Assembly (NCBI GenBank): GCA_002305635.1
Contig: DBPR01000029.1
Span: 21,624 to 85,623 of the forward strand
From: Anaerolineaceae bacterium UBA1415
GTDB lineage: Bacteria; Chloroflexota; Anaerolineae; Anaerolineales; Anaerolineaceae
DNA: 64,000 bases
Reading direction: 5' to 3'
Every line of letters starts with the position of its first letter. Position 1 is the first letter of the stretch. Below are positions 18,212 to 26,306 of this stretch, in pieces. The notes under the pieces were generated by a model, which was given only the letters and a program-made list of their open reading frames with translations, was not told where the DNA came from and ran no database searches. Position numbers and translations under genes: made by a program.

Positions 18212-18525
18212 GCGCAAATAATCAATCAGGGACGGGGCTAAGTACCCTCTGGGTATGACCCCGTCCGCTGTTTAAATATCTTACGGTCCTGAGTTTCTCA
18301 TTAACGCTTGTATAGACTTATTATCGGATGGGGACGAGCCCCATCCGTACATTTATCGGCTGGAAATTGCAATCGTCGAATTGAAAATGCCCGCTTTTTG
18401 TGGGCATTTTCAATACCCTTACGGGCACTTTGTTTCGACCTACATGATTTGACCCTTGAATTTTTATGTCGGGTTCAACTGAGGAACCCGACTACGGGTG
18501 TTGATCGAAATAGAAATATTTTCCT
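18212..18525. other. intergenic cluster of four hairpins
   Basis: The 314-base gap between the convergent SIMPL and MFS genes holds no gene but four distinct hairpins: GGACGGGG/CCCCGTCC with an inner TACCC/GGGTA (18230-18266), CGGATGGGG/CCCCATCCG (18325-18347), GAAAATGCCC/GGGCATTTTC (18383-18411), and GTCGGGTTC/GAACCCGAC (18468-18492). Confidence 0.75.
18383..18445 (-). repeat. hairpin plus conserved tail repeat (copy B)
   Basis: Read on the minus strand, a conserved stretch (18445-18409, starting ATGTAGGTCGAAACAAAGTG) is followed by a 10-bp hairpin. The conserved stretch matches 37707-37743 at about 33 of 37 bases, where it is followed by a different 13-bp hairpin. Confidence 0.7.
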
Positions 18526-19959
18526 TTATTCCGTCTTTTTTATCTTGTGCAAAACAAGGGTCGAGAAGAAGAATAAAATGCCGTAAAGCGCCATGAGGAC
18601 GACGTAACCAGCGCCATCGCCAATGGGGCCGCCGATATAAGCGCCAACAGCGCCCGCGCCGGCGCCAGCCAGGTTGGAGATGCCAAGCCATTTGCCGCTT
18701 TCGTTGGCTGGAACAAGTTCCGTGCCCAGCGCCCAGTTCGCCGCAAAGAAAATGCCGGTGGCCAGGCCGATCAGTACGCCGCCAGCATAGATAAGAAGCA
18801 TGTTTGTGGAAATAATGACCAGCAAAGTGCCCACGCCAGCCAATATCCCGCTCAGGAAGATGAGCGGCTTTTTACCAAATTTATCGGTCAACCAACCCGC
18901 CGGGATCGAGATCAGAAGGATCGAAACGCCCACGATCAACATGAGTTGAGCCGTTGGTGCAGCGGCGCTGGCTCCGGCATATTGCGGGAAGCGCTCCTGA
19001 ATGAAATAGAGCACAAAGCTGCTCAAATTGTTGGCGCCAACCAGGAAAGCGAGGCGGTTGATGACCCACCAGGTGAAAGCCGGGCGTTCTTTGGCCTGTT
19101 TGCCCAGGCTAATGCGCACCGAGAGGAAAACGCCGAAGGCGATGGCAAGCAGCATGCCGAGTATGCCGACGATACCAGTCAGAATCACTGCCATTGTCGA
19201 ATTGAGCGTCTGGAAATAGGGCAAAAGGAGCCGTACACCCCAACCAAGTGCCAGGATGATGGTGGTAAAGGCCAGGGTCATGACCAGCAAGCGACCGATC
19301 GACTCCCAGTCAACCTTTTCAACAGGCCCTTTTTGGGGCGTTTCGCGGATGAACAGGCTGAGAACGGCGCAGACAAAAATGACCGCACAAACGGTGATGA
19401 TGGCTGCCCAAAGTTTCCCCGCGCTGATCATCCGGCTGACAGTGAAGGAGACCACGATCAGAGGTAAAGGCAATTCAAAGAAAGCTTTGATCGCCGAGTA
19501 GCGCCCGCGCTTTTCGGCTGGAACCAGATCGGGAATCAGGCCCTGCATGGCGCCGTGACCAATGTTGGCTGAGACCATCGAGAAAACGACAATGGCAAAG
19601 AGGGCGTAATAACCCATCATGCCTTCCATCGTTCCGGCAATAACCCCGATCACGATGAAAACCAGGATCTCAAGGATGGCGCTGACGGCAATAAAGGGAC
19701 GTCGTTTCCCAAAACGGGAGGTGCTGCGGTCAGAAAAACTGCCAGCGATGGCCTGAACCAGCAGGGCGACCATCAGGGAGACCAGGCGAACGGTTCCGTA
19801 GCTGCTGCCTTTGGTCTCCTCGCCGACAAATTGCTGGACGAGCAGAGGCACGATCAGGGGCGTGAGGGTTTGCGAACGCAGCGTGATGGCCAGGTAGTAG
19901 ATATTCATGGTGATGGCGTCATACCATCGGAGCGGTTTTTGGGTCGTTTCGTTGTTCAT
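18526..19959 (-). CDS. MFS/GPH-type transporter
   Basis: This 477-residue integral membrane protein has about twelve hydrophobic helices and the loop 2-3 motif DRSTSRFGKRRPFI, typical of glycoside-pentoside-hexuronide and SLC45-like sugar carriers; a second related loop (TDKFGKKPLIF) lies between helices 8 and 9. It probably moves a sugar or glycoside with H+ or Na+, but the substrate is not clear. I place the start at the ATG at 19959, which has GGAGG eight bases upstream, rather than at an upstream TTG. No linked sugar enzyme is adjacent. Confidence 0.85.
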   Translation of the reverse strand: MNNETTQKPLRWYDAITMNIYYLAITLRSQTLTPLIVPLLVQQFVGEETKGSSYGTVRLVSLMVALLVQAIAGSFSDRSTSRFGKRRPFIAVSAILEILVFIVIGVIAGTMEGMMGYYALFAIVVFSMVSANIGHGAMQGLIPDLVPAEKRGRYSAIKAFFELPLPLIVVSFTVSRMISAGKLWAAIITVCAVIFVCAVLSLFIRETPQKGPVEKVDWESIGRLLVMTLAFTTIILALGWGVRLLLPYFQTLNSTMAVILTGIVGILGMLLAIAFGVFLSVRISLGKQAKERPAFTWWVINRLAFLVGANNLSSFVLYFIQERFPQYAGASAAAPTAQLMLIVGVSILLISIPAGWLTDKFGKKPLIFLSGILAGVGTLLVIISTNMLLIYAGGVLIGLATGIFFAANWALGTELVPANESGKWLGISNLAGAGAGAVGAYIGGPIGDGAGYVVLMALYGILFFFSTLVLHKIKKTE

Positions 19960-19974
19960 GGGCTTGTCCTCCAA

Positions 19975-20232
19975 TTTATTAAACCATAAATATGAGGCTG
20001 GTTACGCGATTGAACGAAGTCGGAAAGGTTTGTTTGCGAATTAACCCCTCATCCCAAGAACCCTGTGTAATGCACACAGGGCAGGCAGAGCTTGGGACGC
20101 AAGTAGTCCGTACTTTGCTATGCCCCTCATCCGCCCTTCGGGCACCTTCTCCCGGGTGGAGAAGGCTTTTGATAGCACCATCTCTTCACCCTAGATACCA
20201 GTAGCTGTGGGCGTTTGTATCCAACAAGAGTT
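19975..20232. repeat. intergenic repeats including one double-hairpin copy
   Basis: The gap upstream of the MFS gene and downstream of priA contains CCCCTCATCCCAAG... with a CCCTGTGT/CACACAGGG hairpin (about 20060-20080) and, at 20123-20170, a copy of the double-hairpin repeat differing only slightly from the one at 11115-11162. No gene is visible. Confidence 0.75.
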
Positions 20233-22743
20233 TCAAAGCAAACTGGAAGGGTTCACTTCGATCTGCCAGCCCTTGAGCGGAAGGAGGGGGAGCAGCGCGC
20301 GGGGGTCAGGCCCGCGCAGGACGATCTGCCAGCGCAAGTAGCCATACAGTCGGGGGTAGTAGGCCGGCAGCGGCCCGATGAAACTGCTTTGCTGCAGATC
20401 ACGGCTGATGATCGTTTCGCGAATGATCTGAGCCAGTTTTTCAGCTTCCTGCTGCGCTTTTTCCGCTTTCAGGGAACGGTATTCCAATCGGATCAACTGG
20501 GAGAATGGCGGGTAGCCGAGCGCGCTCCGCTGGGCGAGTTCTTTTTGGTAAAAATCCTCATAATCGTGTCTGGCGGCAGCCTGAATGACATAATGATCGG
20601 GTTGGTAACTTTGTAAAACCACATTGCCGCCCAAAGGGCTGCGGCCCGCCCGCCCGCTGACCTGGGTGAGCACCTGAAAAGTGCGTTCATAGGCGCGGTA
20701 ATCGGGCAAATTAAGCCCCACCTCTGCCAGAATAATGCCAACCAGCGTCACCAAAGGCAGGTCAAGCCCTTTGGCGAGCATCTGGGTGCCAACCAAAACG
20801 TCAGCCCGATGCGCGCTGAAATGAGAAAGGATCATTTCGTGATCGTTCTTCCCGCGGGTGGTATCGGCGTCCCAGCGCAGGATGCGCGCTTCAGGGAAGG
20901 TGGATTTGACCATTTCTTCGAGTCGCGCCGTCCCCAGGCCAAGCTGACGAATTTGCTGGCTGCCGCAATTTGGGCAGGTTTTGGGCATTTTGCGGGTGTA
21001 ACCGCAGAGATGGCAGAGCAAACCGGTGTTCGCGCCGTGCCAGACCAGGGGCTGATCGTCGTTTGGGCATTTCAGACTGACGCCGCAATTGCGACAAAAA
21101 ACATAGGTTGCCTGTCCACGGCGGTTCAGGAAGAGAATGGCTTGTTGATTTTTCTTCAGAACGCGCTCAAGCGCTCTTTCCAAAGACCTCGAGAGAACGC
21201 TGGTATTCCCCTGAACAAGCTCCTTGCGCATATCGACAACCTCGACCGGCGGCAGTGAGAAGCTAAGGGTCTGTTCTCCCTGGCCATCTTCCGGCAAAGT
21301 GAAATTGAGCGAATTTGCTTGCTGCTGCAAAACGTGGCGATGCGCCATCACGCGATCCGGAAGGTCGATCTTCAACCAATCACCGCGTCTGGCGGTATAG
21401 CTCTGGACGATCGAAGGGGTGGCACTGCCCATCAGGAGCCTGGCTTGAGTGATTTCGGTCAGAGCAAGGGCGGTCGCGACGGCATGATAAAAAGGCAAGC
21501 GTTCCGTTTCGTCGTAAGAATCGTTGTCACATTCGTCGATCACGATCAGTTTCAGCTCCGGCAAGGGTAAAAAGAGCGCGCTGCGTGAGCCGATGATAAT
21601 CTGAAGGTCTGCCTGTCCGGCTCTTCGCCAGGTATCATAACGTTCGCCATCAGAGAGCTTGGAATGATAAATACCGACTTTGTTGGGGAAACGAGCCATG
21701 AAACGCCGCACTGTTTGAGGAGTCATCGAAATTTCCGGCACGAGGATCAGGCACTGCCCGCCGTTTTCGATCACCTGCTTGACAGCCCGCATATAAATTT
21801 CGGTCTTACCTGAACCGGTGACACCGTGCAAAAGCACGGGACGGGGTTTCGGGCAGGTCCATTCCTGCTGAATGGAAGCCCAGGCCTGGTTCTGGGCAGG
21901 GGTCAAAGCCGGAGCGCTGTCTTCGGTCACCTCCAGTTCAGCCAAGGGGTCGCGCCAGACCTCGGTCTCATTGAAGTGCAGCAGACCTGCCTCTTCGAGG
22001 TAGCTGAGGTCGGCATAGTTGGCGCCGGTTTCGGCATAGATCCAGGAAAAATCAAGCGGGAAGGCCTGCCTGGCGAGCAGGTCGATCACCTTTTTGCGTC
22101 GTTCCTGAGTTTGACTGGTTTTGCCGTAAGCGCTTGCGGGGAGTTGGGCGATGCCCTCAACGTTGATGGAGAGAGCCGCTGTTCGCAGCGTTTTGATGGA
22201 AACCCGCGGTGGAGGTAAGACCTTTTGGGTGCTGATCAGCTTGCGGGCGCGCAGCGGCTCGAGCGTTTTACGCCAGTCTGCTTTTGGTAAAGCGTAATCA
22301 ATTTGCGCCCCGCGCAAGGGACCTCTTTTTTTCAAAAGATTCAGCAGGCGTTGTTGGGTTGCTCCAAAATCGCTCAGGCCTTCAGGCAATTCATCATTCA
22401 GGGAAACAAGAATATCTGCCCGACGGCTTAAGCCAACCGGGATCATCAGTTGGATGCAGGCGCCAGGAGGCGCGTAATAGTGCTCGCTCAACCACTTTGC
22501 CAGCTCAAGCTGCTGCGGGGAAAGCAAGGTTTCTTCAGAGATCAGGTCGGCGATCGGCTGGGTCTTTTCCACTTCGGGCTTATCCAGCAGCTCAAGCACA
22601 ACCCCCTGCACGATCTGTTTTCCGAATGGGACAATTACCAGATTGCCTGGCTGGATCCTGGCTTTTAAATTGGGAGGAATCGAATAATGATAGGTCTTTT
22701 CAACCTGCCCGATATTGACGCTGATGTTGGCAAAATCGCTCAT
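20233..22743 (-). CDS. priA: primosomal protein N' (replication restart helicase PriA)
   Basis: This 836-residue DNA helicase restarts stalled replication forks. It has an N-terminal 3'-end-binding domain (1-100), a winged-helix region, Walker A GVTGSGKT at 307-314, motif GSATPS, and helicase domain 2 with GTQMLAKGLD and QVSGRAGR. Two motifs differ from the norm: the DEEH box reads DECD (403-406), and the zinc-binding region has CRNC, CPND, CHLC and CPNC, i.e. seven of the usual eight cysteines with Asp in one position. It lies 8 bases after a lipoprotein gene and is probably co-transcribed with it and the Memo-like gene. Confidence 0.95.
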   Translation of the reverse strand: MSDFANISVNIGQVEKTYHYSIPPNLKARIQPGNLVIVPFGKQIVQGVVLELLDKPEVEKTQPIADLISEETLLSPQQLELAKWLSEHYYAPPGACIQLMIPVGLSRRADILVSLNDELPEGLSDFGATQQRLLNLLKKRGPLRGAQIDYALPKADWRKTLEPLRARKLISTQKVLPPPRVSIKTLRTAALSINVEGIAQLPASAYGKTSQTQERRKKVIDLLARQAFPLDFSWIYAETGANYADLSYLEEAGLLHFNETEVWRDPLAELEVTEDSAPALTPAQNQAWASIQQEWTCPKPRPVLLHGVTGSGKTEIYMRAVKQVIENGGQCLILVPEISMTPQTVRRFMARFPNKVGIYHSKLSDGERYDTWRRAGQADLQIIIGSRSALFLPLPELKLIVIDECDNDSYDETERLPFYHAVATALALTEITQARLLMGSATPSIVQSYTARRGDWLKIDLPDRVMAHRHVLQQQANSLNFTLPEDGQGEQTLSFSLPPVEVVDMRKELVQGNTSVLSRSLERALERVLKKNQQAILFLNRRGQATYVFCRNCGVSLKCPNDDQPLVWHGANTGLLCHLCGYTRKMPKTCPNCGSQQIRQLGLGTARLEEMVKSTFPEARILRWDADTTRGKNDHEMILSHFSAHRADVLVGTQMLAKGLDLPLVTLVGIILAEVGLNLPDYRAYERTFQVLTQVSGRAGRSPLGGNVVLQSYQPDHYVIQAAARHDYEDFYQKELAQRSALGYPPFSQLIRLEYRSLKAEKAQQEAEKLAQIIRETIISRDLQQSSFIGPLPAYYPRLYGYLRWQIVLRGPDPRALLPLLPLKGWQIEVNPSSLL

Positions 22744-22751
22744 TTCGCCGC

Positions 22752-23723
22752 CTATGGGGTGACGAAAACAAGGTATTCTGCTGAAAAAGACATTTTGTTG
22801 ATCAGGTCGGCCGGGATGTCACTGGAAAAAGCCAGATAATTTTGCCAGACATAGGCCATGGTGGTCTGCCCAACCATTTGGTCAAATTCATTGAAAGCAA
22901 AAAATGGAGAAAGTCGGGCTGCCGAGGCGCTGATGCGATCCATATCGAGATAGCGCTGATTCCAGCTGTCGCGCTTCATGATGACCGGATGATCGGCCAG
23001 CAAAACGACCTGGTCGGGCAATTCGCCCAGGTATTTTTCGAGTTCGTCAAGCCGCATGCTTTGGAAGAGCGGTTCGCGTTGGGCTGGCGGCAAAGACCAT
23101 TCCTGGTGCAGCTTCCAGGGCTCAAAAGCGTCGCTGGCGCGGCGTTTGTGCACGTTGATATAGGTGGAACCATCGGCAGGGACTGTGTTGACCTCCAGAC
23201 CGGCGCCGAAAAATCCGGTCAGAATGAGTTTGACTTCGCCGATGTTTTTGTCAAAATCATGACGAACCCGAAGGTAAAAAATGGTAACGTCTTCGCCAAG
23301 GATCTTCACAGTTTCCGTGTGAATACCGCGATCCATTAATTGAAATGCCACCATGGCTGAAAGTGCGACCAGACTGCCATCTTCAAGATTTTCTTTTTGA
23401 GTAAGGTAGAAGTAACTCCAGTCAACCAAACCGTTATTGGTGTTGAGCGCGGGTAATTGCGCCAGGCGGGTTGGGATGGGCGTGGCGGTATAGGTCGGTG
23501 TGGCGGTTGGCACCAGGGTGGGCGTGGGCGTCATCGTCGGCGTAGGCGTCATCGTCGAGGTCGGGACCGGCGTTGGCGTGTCGGTCGCAGTTGGCGCTAC
23601 AGTTAATGTCGGGGCTTCAGTAGGGAAGGCAGTCGGGCGGCCCTGCGGCTGCGCGTTGCAGGATAGTGTCGTTATGAGAAGGATCAGGGCTGAAAAGAGG
23701 CGAAGCAGTTTACTGGTATTCAT
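22752..23723 (-). CDS. lipoprotein with Thr/Pro-rich stalk, unknown function
   Basis: This protein of about 323 residues has a lipoprotein signal (hydrophobic residues then TTLSC near residue 24), a 50-residue Thr/Pro-rich stalk made of TPTP- and TATP-like repeats, and a globular C-terminal domain of about 230 residues that I do not recognise. Two nearly perfect 18-base tandem units encode part of the stalk (about 23521-23556). The stalk type is common in Chloroflexota surface proteins. I chose the ATG at 23723 over a TTG at 23729. The Memo-like gene overlaps or abuts it upstream and priA follows after 8 bases, but no functional link is apparent. Confidence 0.75.
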   Translation of the reverse strand: MNTSKLLRLFSALILLITTLSCNAQPQGRPTAFPTEAPTLTVAPTATDTPTPVPTSTMTPTPTMTPTPTLVPTATPTYTATPIPTRLAQLPALNTNNGLVDWSYFYLTQKENLEDGSLVALSAMVAFQLMDRGIHTETVKILGEDVTIFYLRVRHDFDKNIGEVKLILTGFFGAGLEVNTVPADGSTYINVHKRRASDAFEPWKLHQEWSLPPAQREPLFQSMRLDELEKYLGELPDQVVLLADHPVIMKRDSWNQRYLDMDRISASAARLSPFFAFNEFDQMVGQTTMAYVWQNYLAFSSDIPADLINKMSFSAEYLVFVTP

Positions 23724-23725
23724 GA

Positions 23726-24595
23726 TCAATCGGGACTTCCTGTTGAAATAATGGCTGAAACATAACCGACCACCGAACCATGATCGCCACTGACATCGCC
23801 GGATGTGCGATAGTCGGCAATCGTGACCTGCCGGGCGCCCAGTTTGTTCGCGGTTAACAAAACGCTTGCCAGCGCCCCGTGTCCGCAGGCTTCGGCCTTG
23901 TGGGAGGATTTTAATTGATAGAACTTTTTGGGTTCAAAGTTTTGCAAACCTTCAATGAGGTTTCTGTCCAGACGATTGGCCTGACCCTGATGATAAAAAT
24001 GCGATAGGTCACTGCTGGCGATCAGAAGCGTCTTTTCCTCAGGCGGGCAGCCGGAGATCAGCTTAACGAGCGTGTCAGAGAGCATTTCTGCCAGGCTGAG
24101 CGATTGATCCATCAACATGATTGGGATCAATTGGAAGCCCTTCGGCAGCAGATGCTGGAGGAAGGGCAGCTCGATCTCAACGGCGTGTTCACGGTCGCGC
24201 CGGATCGCGTTAACCTGAAGGCCTTCTTTTTCCAACAGAGAAGTGAGTTTGGCGAGCGAAGCATGATCGACCGGCACAAGGCCCAGCGGGGTTTGATAGG
24301 CTTCGTGCTGACTGGTGAGCACATGCCCACGGTAAGGCTGATGAGAAGGCGAGACGATGATGACGCGTTGATACTCCTTGCCGACAACGGCTTTGAGGGC
24401 ATGCGCGGCTGTCAGGCCTGAATAGAAATGGCCGGCATGGGGCAAGACCAACGCCATAACCTGCCCCTCAAAGGCAGGCAGTTGGGCTTCCTGCAAGTAG
24501 CCTTCAATCTCCCGCGTTAGCTGAGCCGGGTCAGCAGAATACCAGAACCCCGCGATCGGCGAGGGCCTGAGATCTGACATCGCATTTGTATTCAT
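23726..24595 (-). CDS. AmmeMemoRadiSam system protein B (Memo-like)
   Basis: This 289-residue protein belongs to the MEMO1 family: N-terminal SPIAGFWYSADPAQL, VLPHAGHFYSG with a conserved His, VSPSHQPYRG, and SDLSHFY near residue 195. The His/Asp/Cys pocket of the family resembles extradiol dioxygenases but its reaction is uncertain. In many bacteria it is encoded with AMMECR1 and a radical SAM protein (the AmmeMemoRadiSam trio); neither partner is present in this window. It begins the operon that continues with a lipoprotein and priA. Confidence 0.9.
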   Translation of the reverse strand: MNTNAMSDLRPSPIAGFWYSADPAQLTREIEGYLQEAQLPAFEGQVMALVLPHAGHFYSGLTAAHALKAVVGKEYQRVIIVSPSHQPYRGHVLTSQHEAYQTPLGLVPVDHASLAKLTSLLEKEGLQVNAIRRDREHAVEIELPFLQHLLPKGFQLIPIMLMDQSLSLAEMLSDTLVKLISGCPPEEKTLLIASSDLSHFYHQGQANRLDRNLIEGLQNFEPKKFYQLKSSHKAEACGHGALASVLLTANKLGARQVTIADYRTSGDVSGDHGSVVGYVSAIISTGSPD

Positions 24596-24675
24596 GCCTC
24601 TATTTTAGCACGTAGCAGGAGTCAGTGTTTGTTTTTCTGGCAATTCTTATTCCAGACACGAACCGAAATGGAAAG

Positions 24676-24705
24676 TTCGCTCGTGATCTTCTGATCACGA
24701 GCGAA
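24676..24705. terminator. 13-bp perfect hairpin downstream of the MarR gene
   Basis: TTCGCTCGTGATC (24676-24688) and GATCACGAGCGAA (24693-24705) pair perfectly around TTCT. It lies 36 bases past the end of the MarR gene, followed on the minus strand by only a weak T tract, so it may be a terminator or a repeat element. The core CTCGTGRTC/GAYCACGAG with flanking CGAA is shared with the pgm terminator. Confidence 0.6.
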
Positions 24706-24740
24706 ACGATTCATTCTCTTCAGAATTATTGCTTTGTTGT

Positions 24741-25187
24741 TTACTTTCTCTTCAGAATGTCCCTGTAGAACTGAACATATTCACGCAGAAATCCCAGGAA
24801 ACTTTCCAAAGCTTCCGAATCGTGTTTGGAAGAGAATGAGGAAAAAACTTCCTGAACGTGATCAACAACAAGATCGGTAACCTGAACACCTCGCTCATCC
24901 AGTTCAATGGTCCAGACACGTTTGTCATCGCCATTGCGGAAGCGCTTGATGAAGCCATTTTCTTCGATCTCTTTACAGGTCTTGCTGAGGTTGCCGGGGT
25001 TGATGCCCAGATCGCCTGCCAGCTCTGTAAGAGTGGTCTTTTCCAGGTTCCTGATTTGCAGCAGGATGCGAACCTGTTGCTGGGTAAGGTTGAATTTTTT
25101 GCAAAAATCCATGCAAAGATCCATGCGGCTGCGTTGTAACTCTCTGGTCAGGTGCCACATTTCCCAAATAAAATCTTCTTTTCTCAT
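24741..25187 (-). CDS. MarR-family transcriptional regulator
   Basis: This 148-residue protein has the MarR winged-helix fold: helices H1-H2 (15-50), the DNA-recognition region LTELAGDLGINPGNLSKTCKEIEENGFIKR (about 55-84) and wing residues NGDDKRVWTIELDERG (85-100), then dimerisation helices. The ATG is preceded by GGAGG with an unusually short 3-base gap. A promoter (25286-25258) and two symmetric sites between it and the ATG suggest that it represses itself. The neighbouring lipoprotein gene upstream reads in the same direction; what else it controls is unknown. Confidence 0.92.
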   Translation of the reverse strand: MRKEDFIWEMWHLTRELQRSRMDLCMDFCKKFNLTQQQVRILLQIRNLEKTTLTELAGDLGINPGNLSKTCKEIEENGFIKRFRNGDDKRVWTIELDERGVQVTDLVVDHVQEVFSSFSSKHDSEALESFLGFLREYVQFYRDILKRK

Positions 25188-25195
25188 ATTCCTCC

Positions 25196-25286
25196 AAAAT
25201 ATTCTTTGAATATTTTTTTATTACCATTTAAGATTAATTAACGTGATTAATACCTTTATTATATTACAAACATAGATAACACGCAA
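25196..25286 (-). promoter_or_regulatory. promoter and candidate operators of the MarR gene
   Basis: Read on the minus strand: TTGCGT (25286-25281), 17 bases, TATAAT (25263-25258). Downstream are ATTAAT at 25251-25246 and 25238-25233 (13-bp centre spacing) and a perfect inverted repeat with 9-base arms (25196-25204, 25208-25216) that touches the ribosome-binding site. Either could bind the MarR dimer. Confidence 0.6.
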
Positions 25287-25329
25287 TTATTAATGTCATT
25301 CTGTAAGGATGATATTATATATCATAAAA

Positions 25330-26157
25330 TCAAGGATTTTTGGAACGAATTAGTAAAAATCCATCTGTTCCGGTCATTCCCAGCTCTTTGCGCAAACGAT
25401 CATTGGTAAGATCATAGAAAAGACCCTCACCCGGATGCTTCGGATCGTAGAGCAAAGCTTCGGTAATGACGAAACCTTCACCATAATTGATGTTGGTGAC
25501 TGAATAAGCCGCTCCGTTTTCGTCAACGCGGGTGACAACGATCATGTGATCGAAACCGTTATAGTTTGAAATTCCCTTGAGCACAAAAAGGTAGAGCCAG
25601 TCACCGGGCTGCAGGGGGTTCTTCTTCCAGTCATAAGTGCCGATGCTTTCTTTCACCCGCGTGTATTCGTACGTATCGCTCGGGAAGAATTCCCGCTCTA
25701 AGGTTTCCAGGCCGTGACACTCCGGGTTTTCTTCACGCGGGCAAAGCAGCCACATATCGTGTTCCGAAGCATCTTCGGGCAGGTAGCCGCCAGCTTTAAG
25801 GATGGCAACAGTCAGGGGCCCGCAGGCATTGTCAGCCGACTCATGCGGCCCGGAAGCGAAATCGATCCGCCGGGCGACCTGATCGGCATCCTCAGCGGTA
25901 AAGGCGAGGAAATCGAGGCTGGCCTGCCAAAGCTTTTCTTCTGCTTGCTGGCGCGCTGTCATGGTCGCGGTTGGCGTTGGGGGCAGAGGCGTCGCGGTAT
26001 TGGTCGCCGTGGGTCGGGACGTTCTGGTGGCAGTTGCGGTTGCTGTTTTGGTCGCCTCAGTTGTGAAAGTTGGCGTGGGTTCAGGGTTAAAACCTGAACA
26101 GGCGCTTAGGGCAAGCAACATGGAGAGGGCAAGAGCGATGTTTCTTAATTTCTTCAT
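25330..26157 (-). CDS. lipoprotein with C39/papain-like cysteine-peptidase-type domain
   Basis: This 275-residue protein has a lipoprotein signal peptide (lipobox LSAC, Cys20), a Thr/Ala-rich stalk (about 28-70), and a globular domain with a NACGPLTVAIL motif (Cys near 112) and a GFDHMIVVTRV motif (His near 205), the usual Cys and His placement in C39-like or NlpC-like peptidase folds, in which Cys starts a helix and His starts a strand. The role of these proteins, secreted peptidase, amidase or binding protein, is not known. It is the only gene of its unit; the ABC-2 operon begins on the other strand 150 bases away. Confidence 0.7.
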   Translation of the reverse strand: MKKLRNIALALSMLLALSACSGFNPEPTPTFTTEATKTATATATRTSRPTATNTATPLPPTPTATMTARQQAEEKLWQASLDFLAFTAEDADQVARRIDFASGPHESADNACGPLTVAILKAGGYLPEDASEHDMWLLCPREENPECHGLETLEREFFPSDTYEYTRVKESIGTYDWKKNPLQPGDWLYLFVLKGISNYNGFDHMIVVTRVDENGAAYSVTNINYGEGFVITEALLYDPKHPGEGLFYDLTNDRLRKELGMTGTDGFLLIRSKNP

Positions 26158-26193
26158 TACAAATTTATTGCCAATATTTAACGACTTTTCCTA

Positions 26194-26238
26194 TATAATT
26201 CCGTTGAGGATGATATCACGACTTGGCCGGAAAGTCGC
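26194..26238 (+). promoter_or_regulatory. promoter region of the ABC-2 exporter operon
   Basis: A TATAAT hexamer at 26194-26199 lacks a well-placed -35 but is the best candidate in the divergent gap. It is followed by an inverted repeat CGACTT/AAGTCG (about 26219-26237), a possible operator. Confidence 0.3.
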
Positions 26239-26306
26239 GATCCTGGCTGGAAGAATGTACATGGGTTTAGGCCAAAAGCAGGCTAATAAAATGACTGAGG
26301 GAATGC

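Noticed and set aside
23521..23556. Tandem 18-base repeats as a mobile or regulatory element
   Set aside because: They are in frame and encode the Thr/Pro stalk of a lipoprotein, so protein-level repetition explains them.
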